From Celeribacter marinus (GTDB taxonomy: Bacteria > Pseudomonadota > Alphaproteobacteria > Rhodobacterales > Rhodobacteraceae): a stretch of DNA of 64,000 nucleotides. Each line of letters opens with the position of its first letter. Position 1 is the stretch's first letter. Positions 17,410 through 27,062 of this stretch are shown here, in pieces. The notes below the pieces were generated by a model. The model had not been told where the DNA came from and did no database searches. It saw only the letters and a program-made list of their open reading frames with translations. The stretch is from positions 1,502,932 through 1,566,931 of the forward strand of contig NZ_CP012023.1 in the NCBI RefSeq assembly GCF_001308265.1. Reading direction: 5' to 3'. Position numbers and translations under genes: made by a program.

Positions 17410-17643
17410 TCAAGCCTCCTGCGGCTCGGCGTCGATATGACCATCTGTCTCGGATGCGTCCTCGGCTTGCGCCTTGTCCTCTTTAGCTCCTTTTATGGCA
17501 CCCCATGCCGCAACACCGACCGCGATGCCAAGGGCAATGCCCGCGACCCAATGATCATGTCCTGCCACGTCGGTGATGTGACCGACATGGGCAAATGTGG
17601 GGGATGCGAAAAGAGCAAAGAAGAACGCGAGAACGCGGGTCAT
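17410..17643 (-). CDS. Small secreted/membrane His-containing protein at head of cob operon
   Basis: 77 residues: a signal peptide-like start MTRVLAFFFALFASPTFA, a short His motif HVGHITDVAGHDHW, one membrane helix VAGIALGIAVGVAAWGAIKG and an acidic tail (EDKAQAEDASETDG). The His cluster facing the periplasm beside a helix recalls small cobalt-transport accessories such as CbtB, but the sequence does not clearly match that family. It may be a DUF6732-type rhodobacterial protein (from memory, uncertain). ATG at 17643 preferred because the signal peptide starts there. First gene of the operon leading into cbiX. Confidence 0.65.
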   Translation of the reverse strand: MTRVLAFFFALFASPTFAHVGHITDVAGHDHWVAGIALGIAVGVAAWGAIKGAKEDKAQAEDASETDGHIDAEPQEA

Positions 17644-17968
17644 ATCTAGTCCTTGTTGTTTGCCCCGATGATCGGGGCGTTGCACTCAAGGAGGCTAGGA
17701 ACAGCGTTAAGTCCGTTCCTTTGACGATGCTGCATGAGATCCCCGAATTGGGTCAATCTACGGTCAGCCAACCTCTCTGGCCCCCCGAACGGGGGCGTCG
17801 TCATGCTCTGTATAGGGATGGGCGCGGGGATTCTCAAACGCTTTAGCGATAACATTACTGCGCGGCCCTGCGGCACTTTGTGCGCATTCGCACCCTTCTT
17901 GCGCTCTCACACCTGTTTGCGCGCATACCTGCCTGCCTTAAGTCTAACGAAACGCGAAAGGAATGCAG
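17644..17968. other. Divergent intergenic region between cob operon and glutathionyl-hydroquinone reductase gene
   Basis: 325 bp without a convincing gene. It must hold the promoters of both the minus-strand cob operon and the plus-strand reductase gene. I see a C5/G5 hairpin with a GAAC loop at 17782-17795 and no T-tract. I found no B12-box or other cobalamin riboswitch core on the minus strand, unlike the region before cbiM. Confidence 0.5.
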
Positions 17969-18949
17969 ATGGGTTATTTACAAGACGGCACATGGAACGA
18001 TGGTTGGTATGACACCAAAAGCTCTGGCGGTCGGTTCGAGCGCACCACGGCGGGGTTTCGCAACTGGATCACGCCCGATGGCGCGGCGGGTCCATCAGGG
18101 GTCGGTGGATTTGAAGCCGAAGCAGGGCGTTACCATCTCTACGTATCGCATGCCTGCCCATGGGCGCACCGCACCTTGGTCTTTCGTGCACTTAAAGGGT
18201 TGAACGGCCTGATCAGCGTGAGCGCTGTGCATCCAGACATGCTTAGCGATGGATGGACGTTTTCGCGCGACTTTGAGGGAGCGACAGGCGACGATCTATT
18301 CGGGTTCGATTACTTGCGTGAGGTCTACACAAAGGCAGACCCCGAGGTGTCGGGACGCGTGACTGTACCAATTTTGTGGGACAAAAAACGCAATACGATT
18401 GTATCGAACGAAAGTGCTGAAATCATCCGCATGTTCAATTCGGCCTTTGACCACATCACAGGCAACACGTTGGATTTCTACCCTGACGCGCTGCGCCCGC
18501 GCATCGATGAGATCAACGCGCGGGTTTATAGCACAATCAATAACGGCGTGTATCTGGCGGGGTTTGCCACATCACAGTCCGCCTATAACGAGGCCATCGC
18601 GCCGCTGTTCGAAAGCCTTGATTGGATCGACGGATTGCTTGGCCAATCGCGCTATGTGGCGGGCGATCACATCACAGAAGCCGATTGGCGCCTGTTCACC
18701 ACGCTCATCCGGTTCGACAAAGTGTATCACGGTCATTTCAAATGTAACCTGAAACGGATCGTAGACTACCCAAACATATGGGGCTATCTGCGCGAGTTGT
18801 ATCAGGTTGAGGGCGTGAAAGAGACGGTGCACATCGAACATTTTGTGCGTCACTATCACTACAGCCACGATACGATTAACCCCAACCGTATCGTGCCGAT
18901 CACACCGCACATCGACTTTGATGCGCCGCACGGGCGCGGCAATATTTAA
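17969..18949 (+). CDS. Glutathionyl-hydroquinone reductase (Xi-class glutathione transferase, YqjG/ECM4)
   Basis: 326 residues. Reduces glutathionyl-hydroquinones; the Xi-class active-site cysteine C63 lies in YVSHACPWAHRTLVFR. The block FSRDFEGATGDDLFG, WDKKRNTIVSNESAEIIRMFN and C-terminal HYHYSHDTINPNRIVP match the family. I use the second ATG (17969): AAAGGA abuts the first ATG (17963) with no spacing but is 6 bp from the second. It sits between two cob gene groups but has no known role in B12 synthesis. Confidence 0.93.
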   Translation: MGYLQDGTWNDGWYDTKSSGGRFERTTAGFRNWITPDGAAGPSGVGGFEAEAGRYHLYVSHACPWAHRTLVFRALKGLNGLISVSAVHPDMLSDGWTFSRDFEGATGDDLFGFDYLREVYTKADPEVSGRVTVPILWDKKRNTIVSNESAEIIRMFNSAFDHITGNTLDFYPDALRPRIDEINARVYSTINNGVYLAGFATSQSAYNEAIAPLFESLDWIDGLLGQSRYVAGDHITEADWRLFTTLIRFDKVYHGHFKCNLKRIVDYPNIWGYLRELYQVEGVKETVHIEHFVRHYHYSHDTINPNRIVPITPHIDFDAPHGRGNI

Positions 18950-18986
18950 CTTGCACTCGGGCGCGCACAGGGCAAAACACGTCTCC

Positions 18987-19379
18987 ATGACAACATGGAT
19001 CACAATTTGCGAAACCTGTAAGCGCGACGATTGGGCCGCGCGAGGCATGGAGCACACGGACGGCGAATTGCTCGCCGCCGAGATTGAAACACGCGCTGGC
19101 GCGGCGGGGGTCAAAACCCGCCGCGTGGCCTGTACGATGGGGTGTGAGCGCGCTTGCAACATCATCGTCCAAGGTGAGGATGAGACGGGCACGGCCAAGA
19201 TGGGCTATAGCTTGGGCAAGTTTGATGGCACGGCTGAGGACGCCGCCGCAATCGTCGAATACGCCGCACTGCACGCCGCATCCCCCACGGGACAAGTTCC
19301 GTTTCGCACGTGGCCACAAGGGGTAAAGGGACATTTCGTGTCGCGCCACCTGCCACTGCCGACCGAGAGCGACACATGA
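18987..19379 (+). CDS. DUF1636 putative metal-binding protein
   Basis: 130 residues. Cysteines arranged as CETC near the N-terminus and CTMGCERAC centrally suggest an Fe-S cluster or metal site. DUF1636 proteins are frequently encoded with cobalt transport or cobalamin genes, but no activity is assigned. The start ATG at 18987 begins MTTWITICETC and lies 37 bp after the reductase gene. Its stop overlaps the cobC ATG by 4 bp, tying it to the aminopropanol-arm genes. Confidence 0.85.
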   Translation: MTTWITICETCKRDDWAARGMEHTDGELLAAEIETRAGAAGVKTRRVACTMGCERACNIIVQGEDETGTAKMGYSLGKFDGTAEDAAAIVEYAALHAASPTGQVPFRTWPQGVKGHFVSRHLPLPTESDT

Positions 19380-20323
19380 GCAAACACCGCGATCACGGGG
19401 GAGGTCTAGACGCCGCCGTGGCGCGGCATGGTGGCGAAAAATCGGACTGGATTGACCTGTCCACAGGCATAAATCCTGTGCCTTATCCCATTGGGGATAT
19501 CGCCCCGAATGCGTGGGCCGCCCTTCCTGATGCGGCGGCACAAGACGGATTGATACAGGCTGCACGAGCGTTTTGGGATGTCCCGCACGAGGCCGCGATA
19601 CTGGCCTCCCCCGGAGCATCAAGCCTGATTGCGCGCCTGCCAGCGTTGTGGCCCAAAGGTCGCGCAGCCATTGAGACCCCGACTTATAATGAACACGCGG
19701 GCGCGTTCGATACGCATGGTTGGGATGTTGTGACGCACGCCCCCGAGAAAGGCGTCACGGTTCAAGTCGTCGTTCATCCCAATAATCCAGACGGGCGCGT
19801 CTGGGATGCGGACGCGTTCACCGCGCCGTTCACGATTATTGACGAAAGCTTTTGCGATATCGCACCTGAGCAAAGCCATATTGCGCGAACACGCCGCGAC
19901 GATACCATTGTGCTCAAAAGCTTTGGCAAGTTCTGGGGCCTTGCGGGGTTGCGATTGGGGTTTGCGATTGGCGCCCCTGATTTGATTGATCGTCTCGCGT
20001 CCTTGGTCGGGCCGTGGGCCGTATCTGGTCCTGCGCTGTCAATCGGTCGTACCGCGCTCATGGATGCCGCGTGGACCGAGGCGACACGCGCGCGTTTGGC
20101 GCAAGACGCCGCGCGGATGGATGGACTATTTAGCGCCAAAGGGGCCACGCTTGTCGGTGGGACCACGTTGTTTCGCCTGTATGAGGTGGACGATGCGCGC
20201 GCGTGGCAAACACGCCTCGCACAGGGGCGCGTCTGGTCGCGGATATTCCCGTATTCAGAGCGTTGGATTCGCATCGGTCTACCCGCACCTGATGGATGGG
20301 ATCAATTGGAGGCGGCCCTTTGA
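19376..20323 (+). CDS. cobC: L-threonine-O-3-phosphate decarboxylase-like aminotransferase
   Basis: PLP fold-type I enzyme of cobalamin synthesis, making the aminopropanol phosphate arm. 315 residues: [15 protein letters not shown] (family start), [28 protein letters not shown], and the lysine loop [23 protein letters not shown] at 19376 overlaps the DUF1636 stop (ATGA). Its last bases carry the RBS for cobD, so the two are translationally coupled, consistent with CobC and CobD acting in consecutive steps. Confidence 0.93.
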   Translation: MSKHRDHGGGLDAAVARHGGEKSDWIDLSTGINPVPYPIGDIAPNAWAALPDAAAQDGLIQAARAFWDVPHEAAILASPGASSLIARLPALWPKGRAAIETPTYNEHAGAFDTHGWDVVTHAPEKGVTVQVVVHPNNPDGRVWDADAFTAPFTIIDESFCDIAPEQSHIARTRRDDTIVLKSFGKFWGLAGLRLGFAIGAPDLIDRLASLVGPWAVSGPALSIGRTALMDAAWTEATRARLAQDAARMDGLFSAKGATLVGGTTLFRLYEVDDARAWQTRLAQGRVWSRIFPYSERWIRIGLPAPDGWDQLEAAL

Positions 20324-21222
20324 CGACAGCTTTGGCATTGGCTCTTGCGATGGTGATCGACGCACTTTTGGGCGAACCAAAATGGCTCTGGTCGCGCCTC
20401 CCCCATCCCGCCGTCTTGATGGGTCGCATGATATCCGCGGGCGATCGCCGCATGAACCGTGGCTCCGCGCGCCTTATTGCGGGTGGTCTACTTGTTGTTG
20501 GGTTGGTTCTGATGATGGGCGGCTTGGGCTGGGTGCTGTCCCATATCCCCTTTGTCGAAATTATCCTTGGTGCGATCTTGTTGGCGCAACGCTCGCTTGT
20601 CGATCATGTGCGGGCGGTGGCGGTGGGGCTTGGCGATACTGTTGCGGCGGGAAGGTTTGCCGTGGCGCAAATCGTTGGACGTGATACCGCCGACATGGAC
20701 GCCCCCGCAATTGCGCGCGCCGCCATTGAGTCAGGGGCCGAGAATTTTTCAGATGGGATTATCGCACCCGCATTTTGGTTTTTGATTGGCGGCTTGCCAG
20801 GTATTTTGATCTACAAAGTGGTGAACACCGCCGACAGTATGATCGGCTACCGCACCGATAAATACGAGGTCTTTGGCAAAGCTGCGGCACGATTGGACGA
20901 TGTGCTCAATTGGGTGCCCGCGCGCATATCCGCGCTGTTGATCGCAATTGCAGGCGGACGCATTGATTTGGGCGGCATTGTCCGCGATGCAAAGCTACAC
21001 CGCTCACCCAATGCAGGATGGCCGGAGGCCGCAATGTCACGCGCCCTTGGCGTTTCTTTGTCTGGGCCGCGCTCGTATGAGGGCACGATGACGTCATTTC
21101 CATGGGTCAACTCAGAGGGCCGCCGTGATGCGAGCGCCGCAGATATCGATACCGCGTGCCGCATGCTTTGGCGCGCATGGGGGGTCACCCTCGCGATTGT
21201 GATCGCTCTTGCATTTGCCTAG
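20320..21222 (+). CDS. cobD: Adenosylcobinamide-phosphate synthase (CbiB-type membrane protein)
   Basis: Attaches the aminopropanol arm to adenosylcobyric acid; an integral membrane protein with about five helices. 300 residues. [30 protein letters not shown] is the family N-terminus; also [21 protein letters not shown] and [14 protein letters not shown] choose TTG at 20320: a perfect GGAGG ends 7 bp upstream and the TTGA overlaps the cobC stop; ATG at 20296 would add eight residues and has no RBS. Confidence 0.93.
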   Translation: MTTALALALAMVIDALLGEPKWLWSRLPHPAVLMGRMISAGDRRMNRGSARLIAGGLLVVGLVLMMGGLGWVLSHIPFVEIILGAILLAQRSLVDHVRAVAVGLGDTVAAGRFAVAQIVGRDTADMDAPAIARAAIESGAENFSDGIIAPAFWFLIGGLPGILIYKVVNTADSMIGYRTDKYEVFGKAAARLDDVLNWVPARISALLIAIAGGRIDLGGIVRDAKLHRSPNAGWPEAAMSRALGVSLSGPRSYEGTMTSFPWVNSEGRRDASAADIDTACRMLWRAWGVTLAIVIALAFA

Positions 21223-21273
21223 CGCGGCCTCCCCCCGTAGGCTCTCACCACATTTACAATCAAAGAGTTTTAT

Positions 21274-22452
21274 ATGCGCCATTTTGCACTTGCGGCCCTC
21301 CTCGGCCTGACACTGATCCAACCCGCCCATGCCAACATCGCGTGCGGTGGAGATTTCGCATCTTTCGTGCAAGGCATGAAAGCCGAAGCCGTAGCCCAAG
21401 GGCATGATGCATCCACCGTGGATGCGTTTTTTACATCAGCGCAATACAGCCCCGCCGTGATCAAGGCCGACCGTGCACAAGGCGTGTTCAAGAAATCCTT
21501 TGTCGATTTTTCGCGGGCGGTGATTAGCCAGAACCGCATGGACAACGGTCGGCACTATGGCGGAAAATACGCCTCCGTGTTTGATCGGGTTGAACGCGAC
21601 TACGGGGTGTCGCGCGGCGTGCTTTTGGCGTTTTGGGCGTTGGAAACCGACTATGGTCAGGTGCAGGGCAACTTTAACACGCTCAATGCGTTGATGACCC
21701 TGAGCCATGATTGTCGTCGCCCCGAATTGTTCCAGCCACAGGTGTTTGCAGCCCTCGAGTTGTTCACGCATGGCGATTTTGATCCCGCGTTGACCGTTGG
21801 CGCATGGGCGGGCGAAATCGGTATGGTCCAGATGCTCCCCGCAGACATTTTGGAGAACGGTGTTGACGGCGATGGGGACGGACATGTGTTGCTTAAAACC
21901 TCCGCCCCTGACGCATTGATGTCGGGCGGAAAAATGCTGCACGCGTTGGGGTGGCGCGCGGGGGAGCCGTGGTTGCAAGAGATCACGGTGCCGCGCGATC
22001 TGGATTGGTCACAGACAGGCCTTGAGACCAAGTTGACGGTGGATCAGTGGGCGGACATGGGCGTGACGGCGCGGGCGGGGTCGCTCGGCGCGGGCGGCCT
22101 GCCTGCCTCGGTGGTTTTGCCGATGGGGCGCAATGGTCCTGCGTTTTTGGCCTACCCAAATTTTGACGTTTATTTCGAGTGGAATCAAAGCTTTGTCTAT
22201 GTGACCACCGCCGCGTATTTCGCAACCCGCCTTGAGGGTGCGCCCGTTTTTGATGCGGGCAATCCCGACCAAGGGTTGAACGATGACCAGATGAAACAGC
22301 TACAAACCAAGCTGCAATCGCGCGGCTATGATGTGGGTGATATCGACGGTATTTTGGGGGCGCGCACCCGCTCGGCTGTGCGCACGGAACAGGCGCGTTT
22401 GGGACTGCCTGCGGACGCATGGCCCACGGCGGCGCTACTCTCAAAATTGTAA
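21274..22452 (+). CDS. MltB-family lytic murein transglycosylase with C-terminal peptidoglycan-binding domain
   Basis: 392 residues, periplasmic. Signal peptide MRHFALAALLGLTLIQPAHA; SLT_2/MltB catalytic domain with catalytic E124 in LAFWALETDYGQVQGNFN, and GEIGMVQMLPADI; C-terminal PG_binding_1 domain from about residue 335 (MKQLQTKLQSRGYDVGDIDGILGARTRSAVR). Cleaves peptidoglycan glycan strands non-hydrolytically. No lipobox, so not membrane-anchored like E. coli MltB. Convergent with smc. Confidence 0.93.
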   Translation: MRHFALAALLGLTLIQPAHANIACGGDFASFVQGMKAEAVAQGHDASTVDAFFTSAQYSPAVIKADRAQGVFKKSFVDFSRAVISQNRMDNGRHYGGKYASVFDRVERDYGVSRGVLLAFWALETDYGQVQGNFNTLNALMTLSHDCRRPELFQPQVFAALELFTHGDFDPALTVGAWAGEIGMVQMLPADILENGVDGDGDGHVLLKTSAPDALMSGGKMLHALGWRAGEPWLQEITVPRDLDWSQTGLETKLTVDQWADMGVTARAGSLGAGGLPASVVLPMGRNGPAFLAYPNFDVYFEWNQSFVYVTTAAYFATRLEGAPVFDAGNPDQGLNDDQMKQLQTKLQSRGYDVGDIDGILGARTRSAVRTEQARLGLPADAWPTAALLSKL

Positions 22453-22465
22453 ACGCGCGCGCCGC

Positions 22466-25400
22466 TTACGCCACCATTTGTTCGGCCTTTTTGAGGTCGA
22501 CGGAGACCAGTTGGCTGACGCCCTGTTCCTGCATCGTCACGCCATAAAGGCGGTCCATACGGGCCATGGTGACGGCGTGGTGCGTGATGATCAAAAACCG
22601 TGTGTCGGTCTGGCGCGTCATCTCGTCGAGCATATCGCAGAACCGCGTCACGTTGGCATCGTCCAGTGGCGCGTCGACCTCGTCGAGCACACAGATCGGC
22701 GCGGGGTTGGCAAGGAACACGGCAAAGATCAGCGCAAGGGCGGTGAGCGTTTGTTCGCCCCCTGACAAAAGCGACAGGGTGGAGAGTTTTTTGCCCGGCG
22801 GCTGACACAGAATTTCGAGGCCGGCGTCCAAGGGATCGTCACTTTCGACCAAAGCCAGCTTGGCCTCACCACCACCAAACAGATGTTTGAACAGGTTGCC
22901 AAAGCTTTCGTTGACCTGCTCAAAGGCGGTCAAAAGCCGTTCACGCCCCTCTTTGTTGAGGGCGGAAATACCGCTGCGCAGGGTCTTTATCGCCTCTTCG
23001 AGGTCCTGCTTTTCGGTCACGAGGGTGTCGTGTTCAACACGGACCTCTTCGCTATCTTCCTCGGCGCGCAGGTTCACCGCACCAAGGCTATCACGCAGAC
23101 GTTTAAGGCGGTTCACGTCCACCTCGATTGCATCGTGGCTCGGGATTTTGTCGGGATCAACCGCCAACTCTTGGAGGAGCGCATCGGGTGTTGTCTCCAA
23201 TTCCTCGCGGATACGTTCGACCGCCGCCTCAACGGTTTCACGCGCGGCGTCACGGCGCGCCTCGGCGGCCGCGCGTGCCTCGCGGGCATCAGAGGCCACG
23301 CGCTCAGCCTCACGTTCGGCGTTCACCCCATCGCGTAGCGTAGTTTCGGCTAAGGCCAATGCATCAGCGGAGGCTTTGCGGCGGGTTTCAGCCTCATCAA
23401 TTTTGCTCATCAAAGCATCTCTGCGCCGTGCAATCTCAGCCGGTTGTGCACCAGCATCATGTAATTCGGTTTCAGACGCCTCTTTGCGGTCGTTTAACTC
23501 GGAGATCCGTTTTTCAGCGGTTTCAAGACGATGACGCCACCCCGAAAGTTCCTTGATCACCTCTTGGCTACGGCGGGTGCGTGCCTCGCCCTCGCGGCGC
23601 ATTTCGTCATGTGAGGATCGTTTGCTCATCATGGTGATCCGCGCGGCCTCAACGGTCAGTTTAATCTCTTCGATCGTGTCACGGGCGGATTGCAAATCAG
23701 GCAATTGTGAGAGTGCGCCCTGCGCCTCATCCAGACGGGTTTGCGCCGCACGCGCCTCTTCGTCATGGCGCGACACAGCGAGGCCAAGGTTTTCCACTTT
23801 GCCCTCAGCCAGCGATTTTTCATTCTCGGCTCGCGATAGCGCACGTGCGACATCTGATAGCGCACGATCCGCATCGCGGCGGGCATCACGTGCGGCTTTG
23901 TCGACCTCGGTGAGACGCGTCAGTTCGGCTTTGAGATGCTCGTGGGCCTGAATTGCGCCTGCGGCTTTTGCCTCCTCGGTCACCAACTCTTGTTTGAGAA
24001 CTTCGAGGCGATTGAGTTGTTGTAGGCGCAGGGCTGCGGCGGAGGGCGCGTCCTCGGCCCCTGCGCGGTAGCCGTCCCATCGCCACATATCGCCCTCGAC
24101 GGAGACAAGCCGTTGACCCGGTTCGAGATCGGATTGAAGCCGCGCGCCATCCTCGGCCTTGACCAGTCCAACCTGACCGATGCGGCGCGACAAAACGGCG
24201 GGGGCATCTACGTAATCGTGGAGCGGCTCGACGCCCATTGGCAGGTCTTGTTCGTCGGGATAATCGGGCAAGGTGACCCAGCCTGATGCCTGATAAGCCT
24301 CAATCGCGGGTTGGCGCAATTCGTCGGCAAGCGCGGCACCAAGCGCCTTTTCATAGCCCGACTTTACCTTGATGAGGTCAAGCACTTGTGTGCCTGCGAT
24401 TTGATCGCGGTCGAGCATTTTGGCAAGGGCGGCAACTTCGGCTTTGAGGGCATTCACTTCGCCTTCGGCCTCGGAACGGGCGGAGCGTGCCAGACTTTCG
24501 CGCGTGTGTGTTTCGGTGCGTGCATCATCGGCGGCGATGAGAGCGGCCTCGGTTTCAGCCGCACGCCGCGTTGCCGCCTCTTGTGCGGCGGTCGCGTCGA
24601 TCAGTGCCGCCGCAGCGCGCAACTGGGTCGCTTTTGCATCCTCAACGGCCGCGCGTGCGCGGTCCGCCTCACCGCGCCCACGATCCAGCGTTTTACGATT
24701 ATCCTCAACCAGACGGTTGGCAGATTGATGACGCGCGGCCAAACGCGCCACATCCTCGGTCATCTCCGACAACTGCGTTTCGCGGTCTTGCAGGATTTCA
24801 TTCGCTTCAGTGGCGGCAAGGGCGGCGCGTTCCAATCGCGGACCGTGACCCTCGGACGCCTTTTGCAATTCGCGCTGTTCCCATTCGAGACGGTCGATGG
24901 TTTCGCCGGCGTCTTTGTTTAGCTGCTCCTCGCGGGCCATGTCGGCCACCAATTGGTCGATACGGCGCGAGAGGGTTTCGATCATATCTTTGGCGCGGGT
25001 CTCTTCCTCGGTCAGCTGATCGCGCTCGACGGTCAAGCGTTGCAATATGGCACCCGCAATCGCCTCTTCCTCGCGCAAGGGCGGCAGAGCGGCCTCGCGT
25101 GTCTCGCGCTGTTTTGTCGCTTCGCGCGCGAGACGTTCGGCCTCGGCGGCTTGTTTGAGACGCGCGCGCAACAGATCGTCAGCCTCGGCGCGGGCCAGAT
25201 CGGCATCGCGCCACCGACGATAGAACAACAGCCCCTCTGCATGGCGCAACTCGGCGCCAATTTCGCGATACCGCGCGGCTTGGCGGGCTTGGCGGGCGAG
25301 GGATGCAAGTTGCGCTGCCATTTGCTCAATCACGTCATCGACACGAGCAAGGTTGGTTTCCGCGCCTTTGAGTTTCAACTCGGCCTCGTGGCGGCGTTGA

Positions 25401-25921
25401 TACAGGCCCGAAATCCCTGCGGCTTCCTCAAGGATGCGGCGGCGGTTTTTCGGCTTGGCGTTGATCAGTTCGGAGATCTGCCCCTGACGGACAAGGGCGG
25501 GCGAATGTGCCCCCGTGGAGGCATCGGCGAACAACATCGAGACATCACGGGCACGGACATCTTTGGAATTCACTTTATAGGCCGAACCCGCGTCACGGGT
25601 GATACGGCGGATGATTTCGACGCTATCGCTTTCGTTGAACCCCGAGGGCGCGAGGCGTTCGGAATTGTCGATCATCAATGCCACTTCGGCAAAGTTGCGG
25701 GCGGGGCGCGACGAGGCCCCCGCAAAGATCACGTCCTCCATACCACCGCCGCGCATCGCCTTGGGACGATTTTCGCCCATGACCCAGCGCAACGCCTCTA
25801 AGAGGTTGGATTTGCCACAGCCATTGGGACCGACCACACCTGTGAGCCCGTCCGCGATCACAAGATCGGTCGGGTCAACAAAGCTTTTGAAGCCATTCAA
25901 TCGCAGGCGGGTAAAGCGCAA
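22466..25921 (-). CDS. smc: Chromosome segregation protein SMC
   Basis: 1151 residues. N-terminal Walker A GPNGCGKSNLLEALRW at about 31-46; Q-loop/GENRPKAMRGGGMEDVIFAG; two long Ala/Glu/Arg-rich coiled coils flanking a hinge (about residues 490-640, with ALGAALADELRQPA and PLHDYVDAP); C-terminal LSGGEQTLTALALIFAV signature and Walker B PICVLDEVDAPLDDANV. Condenses and segregates the chromosome with ScpA/ScpB. Start is TTG at 25921, directly before RFTRLRLNGFKSFVDPTD, with AAAAGGG upstream. Convergent with the MltB-like gene. Confidence 0.97.
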   Translation of the reverse strand: MRFTRLRLNGFKSFVDPTDLVIADGLTGVVGPNGCGKSNLLEALRWVMGENRPKAMRGGGMEDVIFAGASSRPARNFAEVALMIDNSERLAPSGFNESDSVEIIRRITRDAGSAYKVNSKDVRARDVSMLFADASTGAHSPALVRQGQISELINAKPKNRRRILEEAAGISGLYQRRHEAELKLKGAETNLARVDDVIEQMAAQLASLARQARQAARYREIGAELRHAEGLLFYRRWRDADLARAEADDLLRARLKQAAEAERLAREATKQRETREAALPPLREEEAIAGAILQRLTVERDQLTEEETRAKDMIETLSRRIDQLVADMAREEQLNKDAGETIDRLEWEQRELQKASEGHGPRLERAALAATEANEILQDRETQLSEMTEDVARLAARHQSANRLVEDNRKTLDRGRGEADRARAAVEDAKATQLRAAAALIDATAAQEAATRRAAETEAALIAADDARTETHTRESLARSARSEAEGEVNALKAEVAALAKMLDRDQIAGTQVLDLIKVKSGYEKALGAALADELRQPAIEAYQASGWVTLPDYPDEQDLPMGVEPLHDYVDAPAVLSRRIGQVGLVKAEDGARLQSDLEPGQRLVSVEGDMWRWDGYRAGAEDAPSAAALRLQQLNRLEVLKQELVTEEAKAAGAIQAHEHLKAELTRLTEVDKAARDARRDADRALSDVARALSRAENEKSLAEGKVENLGLAVSRHDEEARAAQTRLDEAQGALSQLPDLQSARDTIEEIKLTVEAARITMMSKRSSHDEMRREGEARTRRSQEVIKELSGWRHRLETAEKRISELNDRKEASETELHDAGAQPAEIARRRDALMSKIDEAETRRKASADALALAETTLRDGVNAEREAERVASDAREARAAAEARRDAARETVEAAVERIREELETTPDALLQELAVDPDKIPSHDAIEVDVNRLKRLRDSLGAVNLRAEEDSEEVRVEHDTLVTEKQDLEEAIKTLRSGISALNKEGRERLLTAFEQVNESFGNLFKHLFGGGEAKLALVESDDPLDAGLEILCQPPGKKLSTLSLLSGGEQTLTALALIFAVFLANPAPICVLDEVDAPLDDANVTRFCDMLDEMTRQTDTRFLIITHHAVTMARMDRLYGVTMQEQGVSQLVSVDLKKAEQMVA

Positions 25922-26125
25922 GGATCGCCCTTTTCGCTGATTCCAAGTTAACCATTAGCTTTTGCGGTTGAGACGCGGCTGTCAATGCTACGTGCTCGAT
26001 ATCTCGGCGGGGCGGTCAAGTTATCCACAAGATATTGTTTGGGCCCGCCCCAAGTTGGGCAATATTATTGCGCTGCGGCGTGAAACTCCTTGACCCGTGC
26101 CACCTAGGTACGCCAAATGGGGCCG

Positions 26126-26325
26126 CTAAGGTTCCCCGCTATGACGCCAAGCGTTAGGGGAGAATTGGGAATTCGGTGAGAGCGACCCACATCGGGGTTC
26201 AAAACCGGAGCCGCCCCCGCGACTGTAAGTGGTGAGCAGGCTGTCGATTGACCACTGGAGCATCCGCTCTGGGAAGGTGACAGTTCTGCATTGACCCGCG
26301 AGCCAGGAGACCAGCCTTGCCTCAT
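26126..26325 (+). ncRNA. Cobalamin (B12) riboswitch
   Basis: Characteristic conserved pieces occur in order: AAGGTTCCCC / AGGGGAGAATTGGGAA pairing, CGGTGAGAGCGACCCACATC, GAGCCGCCCCCGCGACTGTA, GACCACTGG, GGGAAGGTGA, and the B12 box AGCCAGGAGACCAGCC at 26301-26316. The cbiM ATG follows 52 bp after the B12 box, a normal distance for control of translation initiation. A -35-like TTGACC lies at 26090. Expected to repress cbiM, and through read-through cobW, the GNAT gene and cobN, when adenosylcobalamin is plentiful. Edges are approximate. Confidence 0.93.
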
Positions 26326-26367
26326 ATCAACCCGCCGTCGGGGATGACGGCTAAGGAGACTGTATAA

Positions 26368-27039
26368 ATGCATATCGAACCCGGACTCGTAACTGGCGCG
26401 AAACTCGCCCTATCTGTTGTCACAGCTGTTGGCGCGGCGGGCTTTACCGTCAAGCACGCATGGCAGGCTGTCAAAGAAAGCGGCGTCACATCGCTCGCGG
26501 CACGTTCCGCACTGGCCATGATCGCCACTGTGTTCGCATTCCAAGTGTTGCCCCACGCCCCTGCGGGTGTCTCGGAAGTTCACTTCATCTTTGGCTCAAC
26601 GCTGTTCTTGCTGTTCGGAGCGGCCCCTGCGGCGATCGGTCTGGCACTTGGCCTGTTGGCTCAAGGGATGATTGTCGAGCCGATTGACCTGCCGCAATAC
26701 GGCATGAACGTCACAACGCTTCTCGTTCCGATGTTTGCAATCAAAATGGTTGCGGACCGGATCATTGCGCCAAACACGGCCTATGCGGACGTGACCTACA
26801 AACAGGCCCTCGCGCTGTCCACCACGTACCAAGCGGGCGTTGTAGCATGGGTTGGCTTTTGGGTCACGTATGGCCACGGGTTTGCCGCTATGGGTGAGAT
26901 CGCCACATTTGGGGCGGCCTACCTTGCCGTGATCGCCATCGAGCCGTTCGTCGACCTCGCTGTGCTTGCGGGTGCGAAAACGCTCAAGGGTCTGGGCCGC
27001 ACCGGTCTTGTGTCGCCGCGCACGTTCAACGCCGCGTAA
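26368..27039 (+). CDS. cbiM: CbiM-like cobalt transporter substrate-capture membrane protein
   Basis: 223 residues with about six membrane helices. The N-terminus MHIEPGLVTGAKLALS resembles CbiM (normally MHIMEG), where the N-terminal Met-His is part of the metal site; EVHFIFGSTLFLLFGAAPAAIGLALGLLAQG and YGMNVTTLLVPMFAIK are typical of the family. No CbiN, CbiQ or CbiO genes lie nearby, so it may act alone or with distant partners. Directly under the cobalamin riboswitch, supporting a cobalt role over nickel. Confidence 0.85.
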   Translation: MHIEPGLVTGAKLALSVVTAVGAAGFTVKHAWQAVKESGVTSLAARSALAMIATVFAFQVLPHAPAGVSEVHFIFGSTLFLLFGAAPAAIGLALGLLAQGMIVEPIDLPQYGMNVTTLLVPMFAIKMVADRIIAPNTAYADVTYKQALALSTTYQAGVVAWVGFWVTYGHGFAAMGEIATFGAAYLAVIAIEPFVDLAVLAGAKTLKGLGRTGLVSPRTFNAA

Positions 27040-27062
27040 TCGCCCCACATTCAAACGTATCG

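Noticed and set aside
17779..17800. C/G hairpin as a terminator for the cob operon or the reductase gene
   Set aside because: No T-tract on either side and it lies upstream of both genes.
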